A stretch of 12,792 bases of DNA. It comes from Hemicentrotus pulcherrimus. Its lineage: Eukaryota > Echinodermata > Echinoidea > Camarodonta > Strongylocentrotidae. Within the stretch, counting starts at the first letter, position 1, and every line of letters starts with the position of its first letter. The notes beneath the pieces were generated by a model, which did no database searches, was not told where the DNA came from, and worked only from the letters and a program-made list of their open reading frames with translations. A program made the translations under genes and the position numbers. Shown here one piece after another: positions 1 to 8,363 of the stretch. The stretch covers positions 47,525 to 60,316 of the forward strand of contig BEXV01000071.1 in the NCBI GenBank assembly GCA_003118195.1, read 5' to 3'.

Positions 1-126
1 CCGCGCCCTCTCCACAATGACTGGACCCATACACTTGGGTTCACGCGTTTCTTCCGTTCAGATAACTTGCCATATTTTGAACCACTGAATCAAGTGTTAA
101 ATTCCACGTATGAAAAATTCCAGTAA
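1..126 (+). CDS. Possible C-terminal coding fragment, open to the window edge
   Basis: Frame 1 is open from the first base for 41 codons and stops at TAA (124-126). The peptide contains HNDWTHTLGFTRFFRSDN and ends LNSTYEKFQ. It is rich in aromatic residues with charged residues spread evenly, which looks more like folded protein than the low-complexity translations elsewhere in the window. There is no in-frame ATG, so it would be the end of a terminal exon whose start lies outside the window. The overlapping frame 2 also has an ATG, but its peptide is less protein-like. No consensus AATAAA lies within the next 150 bases, which weakens the terminal-exon reading. The family is not recognised. 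An open run of 41 codons can occur by chance in this composition, so confidence is low. Confidence 0.3.
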   Translation, partial: PRPLHNDWTHTLGFTRFFRSDNLPYFEPLNQVLNSTYEKFQ

Positions 127-337
127 TAACTCTGGAAGAGTGTGATTTCAATTATTAAAATGTGCACCTTCAAACGATAGAAGTTGTTCCGGGTCGATAC
201 AATCCCACATCCTCAATCGTGAAAGCCAATTTCTCTGATGTTCATGATTTGAATGATATTGCATGCACACATTCTGGTTATATTTGCTCAAAAGGCAAAT
301 CTCCTGGTTATCCTCGTATACATCTTTTTGACATATT
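127..337. other. Non-coding stretch, nothing distinct
   Basis: AT-rich sequence with only short, mutually overlapping open frames on both strands. A phrase near 252-275 (GATATTGCATGCACACATTC) resembles parts of the degenerate repeat that follows and may be an eroded outer copy. Confidence 0.4.
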
Positions 338-1081
338 CGTTGCATAAATTGTACGGGGGAAATCCCCTAAATACAAAATGTCTTTTACGCACCATAATTA
401 TTTGGAGAATAATAACCAATCATAATTCTTTCCCCCCAGGCATGGTGTTATCAATGATATTCCATTGACGATATTCACCATAAACCTCCAGCGTGGTCAT
501 ATGTTTCTTTAAATGTGTAATAACATTTCTTCAAGTCGTGATCATAAAAAAATGATAACTTGTCAGTGACAGGAAATGAAAATTGGGATGAATATAACCC
601 AAAAACTAATTTACCAATTGCTGAATATCATCCATTGCGTAAATTAGGCGGGTTTACCCTAAACATACAAATCCCCAGCGTGCAAATTTGGATTATATCC
701 CATCCAAGCTTTAAGGAATAGTTGTAAGGCATTACTTAGCAGTAGTGATAACAAGTTTCCAAGTCGCGATTATAAACGTGTAAAGATATTTGACAAGCTG
801 TATGAGACATAAAATAAATATGGAAATAAATATATTATACAGAAAGTGACAAAACCAATGAATAATATTTGGTAATATTATTACCATTGGTGATATTTCC
901 ATTGCATAAATGGGGCAGGCATCCCCTCTGATCACACATTTCTCTCCTGCGCCATGAATATAATGGGAAATGATAGTCAATCATATTTTATAACAAATTT
1001 CAATGGTCAATGTGTCTTGGATGATATTTATTTAAAGCTTGAGGTTTAGTAATGACAACATTTCCAAATGTCAACATTAAA
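338..1081. repeat. Degenerate tandem-like repeat array
   Basis: Related phrases recur in the same order. The anchor TTGCATAAA / TTGCGTAAA appears at about 340, 635 and 902, each followed by a G-rich then CCC-rich patch. A second block resembling GTAATAACATTTCTTCAAGTCGTGATCATAAA appears near 517-548, 742-776 and 1049-1081. Between these, ACCAATCATAATT (from about 414) matches AGTCAATCATATT (from about 975). The middle copy seems to have lost this part, which explains the unequal spacing of 295 then 267 bases between anchors. AATGAAAATTGGG is also repeated at 575-587 and 1126-1138. The copies are too diverged to fix unit ends by eye. It may be an old satellite or nested transposon debris. Confidence 0.45.
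854..891. repeat. Near-perfect hairpin, 16-bp stem
   Basis: The left arm at 854-869 (ACCAATGAATAATATT) pairs completely with 874-882 (AATATTATT) and 885-891 (CATTGGT). The loop is four bases (TGGT) and there is a two-base AC bulge at 883-884. It sits at the edge of the third unit of the surrounding degenerate repeat, just before TGATATTTCCATTGC. It may be the centre of a foldback or MITE-like element, or an AT-rich cruciform. The pairing is seen directly; any function is unknown. Confidence 0.7.
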
Positions 1082-1271
1082 TGAAGGAAAAAAAAAACTT
1101 TGACAACTTCAGGATGCCGTAATAAAATGAAAATTGGGTCACTAGTAATATGCATCCATACGGACACAAATTTTGTATTGAAAAAGCTTTAGTAGACAAT
1201 CAATCGCAGTATCCATGGGCGGCACCCGGACATTATTAAAGGGGGATCTAATTCCCTCAAAACTCTGACAA

Positions 1272-1417
1272 GCAACAACAACAACAAAAGGAGAAAAAAG
1301 AAGCTATCAGGCAAATTAAAGTAAGGGGCGTCCAATAAAAAAAAGGCCTAAGGAAAGCAACAACAAAAAAAGGGGGGAGGGCGGGGTCAAGACCCCATTA
1401 CCTCCCCCTCCCCCGAT
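1272..1417. repeat. Simple-sequence cluster: CAA repeats, purine-rich DNA, G-run/C-run hairpin
   Basis: A (CAA)n tract at 1272-1287 and a related AGCAACAACAA near 1356-1366 bracket purine-rich sequence. At about 1372-1415 a G-rich strand (GGGGGGAGGGCGGGGTC) is followed after two bases by GACCCC and then CCTCCCCCTCCCCC. This makes a foldback with a perfect inner six-base-pair stem GGGGTC/GACCCC. The G-rich side also has clustered G runs that could form a quadruplex. The arrangement looks like expansion of simple sequence, perhaps at an old retroelement tail. No coding content is seen. Confidence 0.6.
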
Positions 1418-1969
1418 TCGCACCTGATATCGTATCCCGATTGACAACGTAATACACCAATGAAGAGAGACAACGTCAATATAAACTGTATAGATTCATT
1501 GATCTCTTGAGGCATCGTGGCAGCTTTGCTCTAAATGATATTGCAAATTGTCTGTCTCCATTACAAGGGGATGTCAAACTCGGATCAGTCTGGTAAGAGG
1601 AAGACGAAACTTACCAGGGGCCATGAATAAAATGTATTTAACGTCGTTTTAAGAAGTCATCTTATTGGCGGAGTGATAAGGTCAATTCGTAAAACAAGTT
1701 AACGCTGTCTGACCATATCATTCTCAATGGAGACTGTAGTGTCAATAAAATGGCATCTCTTTCTTTTCATGTGCCACTATTTTCACTTATACTATGCATG
1801 AGCGCAGAATTTTATTGATCCACATGATGTAGCATTTACGGAAAAATCCAAACTCCGTAATATGTTGAAGAACATTTCATCTTATATGATATACAAAAAA
1901 GCAAAGTGTAGGTTGTGAGGCATTATCTTTTACTCTCAACATGTTGTGTAATACATACAAAACAGGGCT
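1418..1969. other. Non-coding stretch with two opposed donor-like sites
   Basis: No sustained open frame. Two splice-donor-like strings face each other within about 25 bases: CTG|GTAAGAG on the plus strand near 1592 and CCTG|GTAAGT on the minus strand near 1614. The minus-strand one follows an ATG (ATGGCCCCTG) by ten bases, but no clear acceptor partner or open upstream exon exists on either strand, so neither is called as a gene. Confidence 0.35.
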
Positions 1970-1981
1970 TAGTATGGGTCC

Positions 1982-2172
1982 AGTCACTTACTTATTTCGG
2001 CGAGATGCGAAGGAAAGGAAGAAGATTCATTTCAGTTTCACCAGTTTCCTTTATCCCCTACTTATATGCATATGGGGNGGGGGGGCTAGGATCTTATTCA
2101 TTTCGGCGAGATACTACAAAAAGTAGGACGATTCATTTTATGTTCACGAGTTTCTTTTATCCCCTACTTTCT
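1982..2172 (+). repeat. Two-copy tandem duplication, period 106 bp
   Basis: ATTTCGGCGAGAT occurs at 1994-2006 and 2100-2112, and TTTATCCCCTAC at 2050-2061 and 2156-2167. Both give a spacing of exactly 106, so there are no indels between the copies. Over the 68 bases at 1994-2061 and 2100-2167 I count 13 differences (about 80% identity). Each copy can be translated to a similar peptide (FRRD...IHF.FTSF.YPLL), but 106 is not a multiple of three, so the copies lie in different frames and the likeness is nucleotide-level, not evidence of a protein. A weaker third fragment may lie at 2226-2270. The junction contains a G run interrupted by N at 2078. Confidence 0.8.
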
Positions 2173-2279
2173 TCTATACTCTTTCTTCATTTTGGGGTGG
2201 CCGTCTTGTCAACATACTTGGGGTGTTTATTTCCACGAGGATGTTTCATGTTTCAATTTGTATTTCTATAAGCATTCTT

Positions 2280-3377
2280 TTGGAAATTGTAAAAGATGCA
2301 CATAAATCTCCAATCTCTATTGACAAATACTTTTTTAAGAGAGATCAAAATAAATAAGGAAGATAAAACAGATGAGAAAGACCTAGTTTGTACTTTATTT
2401 CGTTAAAGTAGATGTTTTGAATACTCCTTGACTTAATAGAAGATGAACTTTTTATTACCTTTTCCATTATCCCCTGTCTAAACTCAGCTAAAGTCCCAGT
2501 ACTTTCATAATCTTGAGCTGTCAATATGATATACCCCCGTATAAGATGTATACCGCTAAGATATTCTTTACGCCTACGTTAAAAAAGAGATCCATTCCAC
2601 CTTGTCCCTTCTTATTTTTTTCTTTCTATAAACATGTGACAAAGAAGATTACACACCCTCCCCTCCCCGAGTGTCCGAACGTGGATGAGGCGATGAGGCT
2701 TATTTCCAAATAATAAAATATGGCCGAGACAATGGCGCTTTGTAGGTATCTAATGTCTCAGACAAAATATACTGGGAATGAATGATACGAGCTCCGAACA
2801 ACAGGTGGGTATTCCACAACTATCACATGGATTTATCTATTTCAATCCTTGTAACCACTTTTCAATGATCATAGATTTCTACGAGACCAAACTTTCAAAT
2901 TGTCCATAATAATGACTTGTTCACAGATCAGAATGACTCTAGAAATTAAACGATGATTAATTTCCGAAAATTTACAAATACATTACTACCCATATTACAT
3001 AGTTACCCGTTCACATAATTTATCTACATTTTGTGAATAGACGCACGGACCCTACTAACAAATCCAAGAGCCAAATATTTAAAAAATCCAAGGGCAAAGT
3101 GCTGTAAGACCGTTATGGTTTAAATTCATATATTCTGGAAAAATACCCCACCTCTTTAACAATTCCGAATCCGCGGCTGCTCTGAAAAGCACCCGTAACA
3201 ACTTAAAAAGTCTCATTCTGTCTCTGAATATAATGCATAAATAAGTTTGTAAATGCAAGGAAAAATCATCGATTGATGTAGTTTGCAAATCCCTGATATT
3301 AGACTCTAACCTCATTGCTTCATGATTATTAGACTTTCACATCTTAATAAGATTGGAGCTCAGCATATACCTCTTAC
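2280..3377. other. Non-coding stretch
   Basis: Mostly AT-rich. A pyrimidine-rich patch near 2650-2672 precedes a short open run ending in tandem stops at about 2712, and an ATG in good context lies at 2720, but that frame closes after 21 codons. On the minus strand 3079-3315 is open for 78 codons with an acceptor-like CTTTTCAG inside it. It has no good donor and lies too close to the next candidate (3378-3498) for a normal intron. Nothing here is called as a gene. Confidence 0.35.
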
Positions 3378-3498
3378 CGCTGTTTGAATTGGTGTTTCCG
3401 TAAACACCGATAATGCCGATCCTGGGGGATTTCCCGATCCGTTTATGTTTTAAAACTACAACCGGAAGATGTAAAACTCTGAGCGATTTGATGCTTTC
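3378..3498 (-). other. Candidate internal exon, minus strand
   Basis: Read on the minus strand, AATTTCACACAG (acceptor-like, AG at 3500-3499) precedes an open interval of 121 bases that ends AGCG|GTAAGAG (donor GT at 3377-3376). It opens at phase 0 and closes at phase 1. The peptide begins ESIKSLRVLHLPVVVLKHKR and continues with a glycine-rich part containing SPRIGIIGVYGNTNSNS. The alternation of hydrophobic beta-like segments and turns is protein-like, but no family is recognised. The pyrimidine tract before the acceptor is poor. The DNA contains a GGTGTTT/AAACACC hairpin. No second exon at a sensible distance could be paired with it, so it may be a chance interval. Confidence 0.22.
3391..3408. 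repeat. Small perfect hairpin, 7-bp stem
   Basis: GGTGTTT (3391-3397) pairs with AAACACC (3402-3408) across a CCGT loop. It is followed at 3425-3434 by GGGGATTTCC, which fits the kappaB consensus GGGRNWYYCC. A match to that consensus is expected about once in a window of this size, so no regulatory role is claimed. Confidence 0.5.
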
Positions 3499-4248
3499 CT
3501 GTGTGAAATTGTTTTTTTGGCAATGCAATAGAAAATTATTGGCTTGAACGACTTTCACACAAACTGTTTACAATAATTCATCTGACAGTCGAAAGGTTTT
3601 CTCAAAAGGTTATTGACGTCTGCAGAGCCTCTATTTTCCGCCACTACCATATTAATATTAAGTTTAAGAAAAGTAACGAAAATAATTAGTTAGCTATCAA
3701 TATCCAACATAATTAATCACGTTCTATTCACAGAACATGTCAAATGTGAAGTAAACTAAATTAGTTGATGCCACTAGTTTGTTTTTGGAACTTTTGTAAG
3801 AACTTTGCATGAAATAAGATTTTAGGCGATGCAGGAGTAATGTTTGCCAAAAGGAATATGATATTTTTTTTTAATTCGTTGCAACAATGATCCGCTGCTC
3901 CACAACTTCCTCATCATACACCGAATACAATAACGTGTTACCAAACTATAATACGCTGTAGAAATCACCATATTGCCGTTGAAATAATTCTTCATTAAAG
4001 ACAAAACTTTGATGAAAGTATTAAGACAGACGTATGTGCTAGATCTATTCGCCCATAAAATTATAGCCGATTTGCATGACAATTACAAACGTCTAAGTGT
4101 ATATAATATAGAATTGCAACTTAAGTTCATCTTACCGTTTTGCCTCGCCTGATAGGAATGATGAGTGAAAAGAAGTATGATAACAAAATATTTTTAAAAA
4201 GTTCAAAGGTAAAGTGAGTTGTTTAATAGGAAGCTGACCACTTTGGTC
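3499..4248. other. Non-coding stretch
   Basis: AT-rich sequence. An 86-codon minus-strand open frame at 3822-4082 has no ATG at its upstream end, no splice-like borders and a composition (runs of Lys, Cys and Met) like random translation. No RNA gene or clear repeat is seen. Confidence 0.35.
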
Positions 4249-4301
4249 CATGAGTTGGTCAACTACTTAAATCACCAACCCACTTCTGTGACCCACTCAT
4301 G
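4249..4301. repeat. Imperfect inverted repeat
   Basis: CATGAGTTGGTCAA at 4249-4262 matches the reverse complement of 4288-4301 at 12 of 14 positions, with a 25-base spacer. Just upstream, GACCACTTTGGTC (about 4237-4248) is itself a small hairpin with GACCA/TGGTC arms. It may be a remnant of a foldback element. No further context supports this. Confidence 0.45.
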
Positions 4302-4359
4302 TATTTTGTTTAAGTGGGAATTTTACGATTGCGTGATAATACTTTGAACCATTCGTTAA

Positions 4360-4927
4360 GTGGTTTTCTCTGACGCTCCTATCCTGTATCTAACAAACGT
4401 CGTATTGCAATTAAATCATCTATACCCACAAATGGACATTCATCAAGGAAGACCCACCAAAAGAAAGAAGTGGAATATGAGGAGAACATCTGAAAGCATT
4501 GAAACGCCTTTTTTCAATCAATTATTTGCAACGGCGCCTAAAAGTGACTGGGCTGCACGGTTGGTGAATAATTACAGTAATAAACCCAAATGGTACTCAA
4601 AAGGATCTCATATAAATTGCAAACATACCACATTAGGAAACCTCACTCCAAGAAATAACCAGTTATTCAGATAGATTTATTGCATTCTTGCCCATTAATC
4701 TACAAGATTCCCCACCAAAGTGTATGAGAAAGGCTAAAAAGCAAGAAAAGTGTACAGTTTCTCAACACGACATGGACGGACAATACGAAGTCGTACTTTA
4801 TCAAGTAAATGTTTTCAAATTTATGGATGGTTCCTTCCCAGATAACTTATGTGTACAAATGAAATATACGACAAAGCAGATGATCCACAAATGTTCTAAA
4901 CCGAAAACTGATACACGACTGTTTTAA
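4360..4927 (+). other. Two consecutive weak open frames, status uncertain
   Basis: One frame is open to TAG at 4672-4674, with its first ATG at about 4432. A second, in a different frame, is open from 4637 to TAA at 4925-4927. They overlap by about 35 bases, so one frameshift would join them into roughly 180 codons. The first carries a basic patch (GRPTKRKKW); the second is Lys- and Cys-containing (KQEKCTVSQHD...). There are no recognised motifs, no zinc-finger spacing, no DDE or reverse-transcriptase signature and no splice-like borders. A decayed transposon gene is one reading; chance is at least as likely. Confidence 0.12.
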
Positions 4928-5038
4928 AATCAAGGAAACCGGGAAATCAAAGGCCTTAGTATGGATAAGAAAATAGGAATACTGTATCATCGGGTTTGCT
5001 ATAAACTCATTGTACGCCAGGCGTTTTTTCGATTATTT

Positions 5039-5184
5039 TGAACTTTGTGGATCTGATCTAGCTTGAAACTAGAGCTCATGTTCTGGCGGTCATTTCCTGG
5101 CGCTCCAGCATCATTAGCCTGGTTTAATAGACCAGCCGTCAAAATGTATGGCTCAAACATAATCAAGTTTTCATTTGCATTCGT
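5039..5184 (-). mobile_element. SINE family A, copy 1 (5'-truncated, minus strand)
   Basis: Read on the minus strand, this stretch matches the body of the SINE at 7553-7830. Shared phrases include GGCTGGTCTATTAAACCAGG, GAGCGCCAGGAAATGACCGC and GCCAGAACATGAGC. Over about 118 bases I count roughly ten differences (about 90% identity by eye). Similarity ends at AAAGTTCA, which should be the common 3' boundary before an A-rich tail. At the other end it fades after AAATGAAAAC near 5160-5184. No tRNA-like head follows on that side, so this copy looks 5'-truncated or has a diverged head. SINEs are non-coding retroposons moved by a partner LINE. Confidence 0.75.
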
Positions 5185-5995
5185 TATTACCTGCGCTAAA
5201 AAAAATTAGACCTAAAGACTGGGTCAGTCCCTGAAGTAGTGCTACGTCAGTTGAATGACCCCACACAATGTAACAAATTTACCTTTCAAATTTGTCTACA
5301 GTTTAGCAGTCATTGTGGATGTATCTTTTATCACACTGTCTATAATGTTGACATTAAAAGCACAATCCTGCTCGGTGCAGAAATACAAGCTTGAGACCAC
5401 CCCCTCTCACACCGCTACATCCGATCTAACACTATTCCTTTCTCTCCCAGATAGTACAATCCAACAATCCTCGATGTTGTTAAAATGGTCAGTATATTTT
5501 TTTTAGATATGGATGACCGCCAGAAATATACTAATACAGCCGTCAGTATTCACACATACTGCAGCTGCTGAAACTGTTGTTGAAATCAAAATATATCTAA
5601 CTTTTTTTGCTTTATATATAACGTTGATAATAAAGTCAAAGGTGAAATTTTCCACTTTCATTTACCCATTTACGATTTACGTAACTCATAGGGGATAAAG
5701 AATAAACGTTTATTTATTTATTTTTTTTGTTATCTATCACCGCTCAGGAAGTTTAAACTGGCAGTTCAACCACGATATATTATATATAACAGTGTGATAA
5801 TAATCAATGGACCACGCTTATTGTACTTGTTCATAATGTATTCACAAACACTTCTCTACTAGGCACATCACTAGTCTTTGTAGACCTGTAGAGGGGGAAA
5901 AACGTAATTATGCTTGTTAATCTGTTGGTTGTGGACGGTTGGTTTTTACCTGACTGATAAAAAGCATTTGAATGTATAATATTCTTAATGAAAAA
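5185..5995. other. Non-coding stretch
   Basis: No convincing gene. An acceptor-like pyrimidine tract CCTTTCTCTCCCAG ends near 5450 but opens only short frames with no good donor. AATAAACGTTTATT at 5701-5714 is a perfect palindrome next to a TTTA-rich tract (5710-5730). AT-alternating sequence (ATATATTATATATAA) lies near 5775-5790. Confidence 0.35.
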
Positions 5996-6144
5996 TAAAG
6001 GGACAGACGGTCTTAAGTCCCCTCGGAGGAACTTGATACTGAGCAGTAATGCCTTCCAAGAGGGCACTAGTGCATCGACTTGATTCCGGACAAGGGGGCT
6101 CCCGATTACGAGACCACTGCTCTACCATCAAACTATCACGCCTC
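5996..6144 (-). mobile_element. SINE family B with Thr-tRNA-like head (minus strand)
   Basis: Read on the minus strand, the element starts near 6144 (GGAGGCGTGATAGTTTGATG). It has an A-box-like TGGTAGAGCAGTGG (6127-6114) and an anticodon arm GTGGT-CTCGTAA-TCGGG whose seven-base loop gives CGT (Thr). The B box is degenerate (TGTCCGGAATCA, 6092-6081). The body runs through GTGCCCTCTTGGAAGGCATT and CCTCCGAGGGGACTTAAG to CCGTCTGTCCCTTTA and an AT-rich tail. From general knowledge I associate this 'GTGCCC...AAGGCA' plus 'CGGAGGGGAC..TAAG.CCGT.GGTCCC' arrangement with tRNA-derived SINEs of echinoderms and other marine invertebrates; the exact family name is not certain. The arm mismatches show it is not a functional tRNA. 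Confidence 0.75.
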
Positions 6145-6175
6145 CGCATTCATTTTAACCTTCTGCTCTTATCAG

Positions 6176-6303
6176 CTGTGTTCAGCCTAACTAGGCGGCA
6201 GAAGATCTGTGAACGCAGACTTAATCGATTTGATTTGTGGCAGTTTACGCGAATTTCTGGAAAAATACGATTGGTCACATGCCATTTCGATTTCATGCCG
6301 AAG
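6176..6303 (+). other. Candidate internal exon next to a SINE
   Basis: A pyrimidine-rich acceptor (TTTTAACCTTCTGCTCTTATCAG, AG at 6174-6175) opens an interval ending GCCGAAG|GTACAG, donor GT at 6304. One frame stays open across all of it (...LTRRQKICERR...). A second frame is open only if an inner AG is used as acceptor (6194 or 6201) and gives a more protein-like peptide, ending REFLEKYDWSHAISISC. That phrase faintly recalls the 'helix then W..(V/A)' pattern of periplasmic-binding-like (ANF receptor) domains, which is a guess. No partner exon was found. Both splice signals are good but the frame is ambiguous. Confidence 0.2.
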
Positions 6304-7552
6304 GTACAGTCAATCGACTATTAACAAGATTCTGCCCTTTGTTATTTACCAAAATGTTTCTTTCCTCGAATTTCTTGGATGTCGTTCACTTTTGCTGTAT
6401 ACCTAGTACAGGGGAACCAATGAAAAGTGACCGGTGGATTAAACAACATAATTACTGTTTTTTAGAGAGTGTAAACACCATTGTCCGTCATGATTACATT
6501 GGTGTACGTGGAAATGTTGAAACTACAGTCAACTTATGTTACGCCAACTTGGGTTTGTAAACGTAATCTTTATAACTTTATAGAACTATCTTGTGTAATA
6601 AATATTTATTGAAGAGATTGGATTTATAAGAGATGTAAAACAAACCCCCTTTGCTAAGTATGTTTCAACGCTCATTAGATCAGTTTAATGATAGAAAATC
6701 CATCTCCCTCAAGAGAGAAGGATCATTTCAAGGTTCAGTGATGTCCTGTAGGATGTTAAGTGAGTCCCTATAGGCATATCAGTTTGTGGAGTTGGTTTAA
6801 TGTTCAGAAGGTAATTCAATAAACCACATAATTTGAATCCCTCATTCGAGCACATTATACTTAATGTTGTTTTACCTGTTTTAAAGTACATTATAAACTG
6901 ATGCAACCTGGGGATGCAACCTTTCCTTGAAGCAAACGGAAGTCTCTATATACACGTTCGAAGTAAGCCTTGCCACTTCCGACTTATAAGTTGGTTACTA
7001 TTTTCGAGAATGTTGTCTATATTTTGTTGAAGATCGTAAATGCATCTTCAAGAAGTGACCTTTAGAAGGAGGACGACATGATATTAGACTGCACTTTGGT
7101 CATGCCGACCATGTAGCGTGACTAAGGTTTAGTAAGGCATCGACCCGGAGACTCATAATGTCGGTAACCATCTACTGATGATTAAGAGCCAATAGAGTTT
7201 GAAAGATTTCTCGGCAAGTATGACTCGCCATCTTGGAACCCCGTTTACCCTCCAGACGGTCAAAGCGATATTCATCACGTGATCACGTAAACTTCCACAA
7301 ACGCATAACGGATCATCGTTTGTAAAAAATATAAACACTTGTAAACTGAGAAAAGGATATCTCTAAATTACGAGTGTTGCCGACAGGCAGATCACATTAC
7401 GAAAGCCATAGTGGGTGTAAATCAAGAATATACATCATTTTCATATCTGCAAGATTTTTACAATACAGCGATCCGAGGTTTATACTTTATGTGATAATTT
7501 CTTTCTTTTGAAAAAGGAGATATTTCCGGGGCTTAAAAAACCCAACCTTTCG
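6304..7552. other. Non-coding stretch
   Basis: Open frames of 60 to 107 codons occur on both strands (for example 6237-6560 plus and 7153-7338 minus) without borders or motifs that would support a gene. 7277-7288 is a perfect 12-base palindrome (ACGTGATCACGT) overlapping an E-box CACGTG at 7276-7281. A minus-strand AACAG|GTAAAA donor-like site lies near 6877. No RNA gene is seen. Confidence 0.35.
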
Positions 7553-7830
7553 CGGCGGTTTCGTGGTACATGTTCATTCGCTTGACCTTCAATCAAGAGG
7601 TTGAGGGTTCGAATCCAAGCTCGGCGCTATCAAATATTAATGTTCATTTGCCACTTCCCACCTAGGTGTAAATGAAAACCTCATTAAGTTTGAGCCATAC
7701 ATATTTGGCGGCTGGTCTATTAAACCAGGGTAATGATACTAGAGCGCCAGGAAATGACCGCCAGAACATGAGCGCTATTTTCAAGCAAGATCAGACCAAC
7801 AAAGTTCACAAGAAATTAAACGCGATAAAT
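7553..7830 (+). mobile_element. SINE family A, copy 2, with tRNA-like head
   Basis: The head (about 7553-7628) carries a D-arm-like TTTCGTGGTAC, a perfect anticodon stem CTTGA/TCAAG with loop CCTTCAA (7581-7597; anticodon position TTC, Glu) and an excellent B box GGTTCGAATCC (7606-7616). The T stem is mismatched, the acceptor stem is poor and base 33 is C, not U, so this is a pol III promoter-bearing SINE head and not a working tRNA. The body (7686-7807) is about 90% identical to the minus-strand copy at 5039-5184 and contains a small CTGGT...ACCAG hairpin. Similarity stops at AAAGTTCA and an A-rich tail follows. Target-site duplications were not clear by eye. Confidence 0.8.
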
Positions 7831-8363
7831 TTAAGATAAACTGTGTCTCAAGGATGCTAAAAATACGCTCCTTTACGTAGCGCTCCCGAAATTGGATTTT
7901 GATAACATTTTTAGAGGAGGGTCGACAGAAGAAAAAGTGAGAGGAACCCTCAGGCGGCCATCATCGATTGCAAATCTAGAGCGGTCCGCGTGCAAGAATC
8001 CATGAAACGAAAAGTCGATAATAAACAATGCATCGAAAAATGGATGCATTTGCCGCGTCTTATTAGCCAATTATATGCACTGTTATTGCTGCGTTACAAA
8101 TTTTCGCTGCATGAGAGCTATGCCCATTTTTTGACTCATTCATCCTTAATTTCGTTTTCAAGCTAACCGTATTTTCGGTTGCCTTTCTACTTAAAAGTAT
8201 CAAAAACACATCTTCTTCTACACTCATAAAATAACGAGTCGTGTAATCTGGTGTATTTTCCAATTGTTTCGTTCGTATCCTTCCTATTCGATATATTAGA
8301 TGTTTATCTTTGTTCTGTTATAATGTAGCGCATAATTTTATGACATTATAATGTAAAGTCCCG
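7831..8363. other. Non-coding stretch with one small inverted repeat
   Basis: A minus-strand frame (7873-8070, ATG near 8051) is relatively CpG-containing but short and unsupported. Within it 8027-8034 (AATGCATC) and 8043-8050 (GATGCATT) are perfect inverted repeats around eight bases. TATAATGTA is repeated near 8320 and 8347. Confidence 0.35.

Noticed and set aside
1915..2271. 118-codon open frame with FRRD...IHF repeats, looking like a repetitive protein
   Set aside because: The likeness comes from the 106-bp nucleotide duplication; the period is not a multiple of three, so the two similar peptides are in different frames.
3425..3434. NF-kappaB consensus site GGGGATTTCC
   Set aside because: About one match is expected by chance in a window this size, and there is no promoter context.
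6049..6324. 91-codon plus-strand frame as a gene
   Set aside because: Its first third is the antisense of a tRNA-derived SINE; only the interval after 6175 has any exon-like character.
7276..7288. E-box CACGTG within a palindrome as a regulatory element
   Set aside because: A six-base match, with no transcription start or gene nearby.
7553..7628. Functional tRNA-Glu gene
   Set aside because: T stem and acceptor stem are mismatched, base 33 is C, and the sequence runs into a SINE body shared with another locus.
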